Assembly: GCA_027081565.1 (NCBI GenBank)
Contig: JALWKG010000077.1
Coordinates: 1-6,450 of the forward strand
Length of the DNA stretch: 6,450 bases
Direction: 5' to 3'
Source: Helicobacteraceae bacterium
GTDB taxonomy: Bacteria; Campylobacterota; Campylobacteria; Campylobacterales; Sulfurimonadaceae
Shown here: positions 6,431-6,450 of the stretch, one piece after another
Numbering within the stretch: position 1 is the stretch's first letter
Layout of the letters: each line of letters opens with the position of its first letter
The notes under the pieces: model-generated
Database searches by the model: none
What the model saw: the letters and a program-made list of their open reading frames with translations, nothing else
What the model was told of the DNA's origin: nothing
Translations under genes and position numbers: made by a program

Positions 6431-6450
6431 AACGTGTTGCCATCTCTATG
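6418..6450 (+). CDS. pdxA: 4-hydroxythreonine-4-phosphate dehydrogenase, N-terminal fragment cut by the window edge
   Basis: Only 11 codons are visible (MPALKRVAISM). The ATG lies 13 bp inside the end of pdxJ in another frame. The first beta strand RVAISM fits the start of PdxA, whose N-terminus usually continues into a GDxxGIG motif, and pdxA commonly follows pdxJ in this phylum. PdxA makes the precursor that becomes the second substrate of PdxJ, so the two would be co-produced. The assignment rests mainly on context because so little of the gene is present. No clear Shine-Dalgarno sequence; translational coupling with pdxJ is likely. Confidence 0.65.
   Translation, partial: MPALKRVAISM

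Noticed and set aside
1..6450. CRISPR array, insertion sequence, phage, toxin-antitoxin or defence genes
   Set aside because: No direct repeats with spacers, terminal inverted repeats, transposase motifs or small toxin-like genes seen. Nearly all sequence is explained by conserved housekeeping genes with uniform codon usage.

Overview
The window is a compact, ordinary stretch of chromosome that looks like a member of the Campylobacterota (formerly Epsilonproteobacteria). Gene order is the main evidence. A Tgt gene, an RCK-type protein of unknown function, AroB, an MscS-family channel and a MiaB/MtaB-type methylthiotransferase follow each other as I recall them around HP0281-HP0285 in Helicobacter pylori and, in part, around Cj1006c-Cj1010 in Campylobacter jejuni. 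The protein wording (for example a PdxJ beginning near GVNIDHIAVLREARK) fits the same phylum. A free-living sulfur- or hydrogen-oxidising genus such as Sulfurovum is plausible, but this is inference. No mobile element, tRNA, rRNA, CRISPR array or phage gene was seen.

Layout: two transcription blocks diverge from a 129-bp intergenic region (4393-4521). To the left, on the minus strand, lie the RCK-domain protein (2986-4392), a 114-bp gap with a weak hairpin and a good sigma70-type promoter, then aroB (1825-2871), the MscS-family channel (129-1835) and the first 44 codons of an mtaB-like gene (1-132). The last three overlap by 11 and 4 bp, so they are almost certainly one translationally coupled operon. 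To the right, on the plus strand, lie tgt (4522-5643), pdxJ (5624-6430 with the start chosen here) and the first 11 codons of pdxA (6418-6450). These also overlap (20 and 13 bp).

Functionally the window combines two tRNA anticodon-loop modification enzymes (Tgt for queuosine at position 34, the MtaB-like enzyme for ms2t6A at position 37), one shikimate-pathway step (AroB), two consecutive enzymes of DXP-dependent vitamin B6 synthesis (PdxJ, PdxA), a mechanosensitive channel with a long coiled-coil domain before its membrane part, and a soluble RCK protein with no channel of its own. The RCK protein is the only gene whose role is really unknown and is the best candidate for new biology; its nearness to the MscS channel is suggestive only. 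The divergent intergenic region carries two small inverted repeats that overlap the predicted promoters. Nothing else departs from well-known housekeeping biology.
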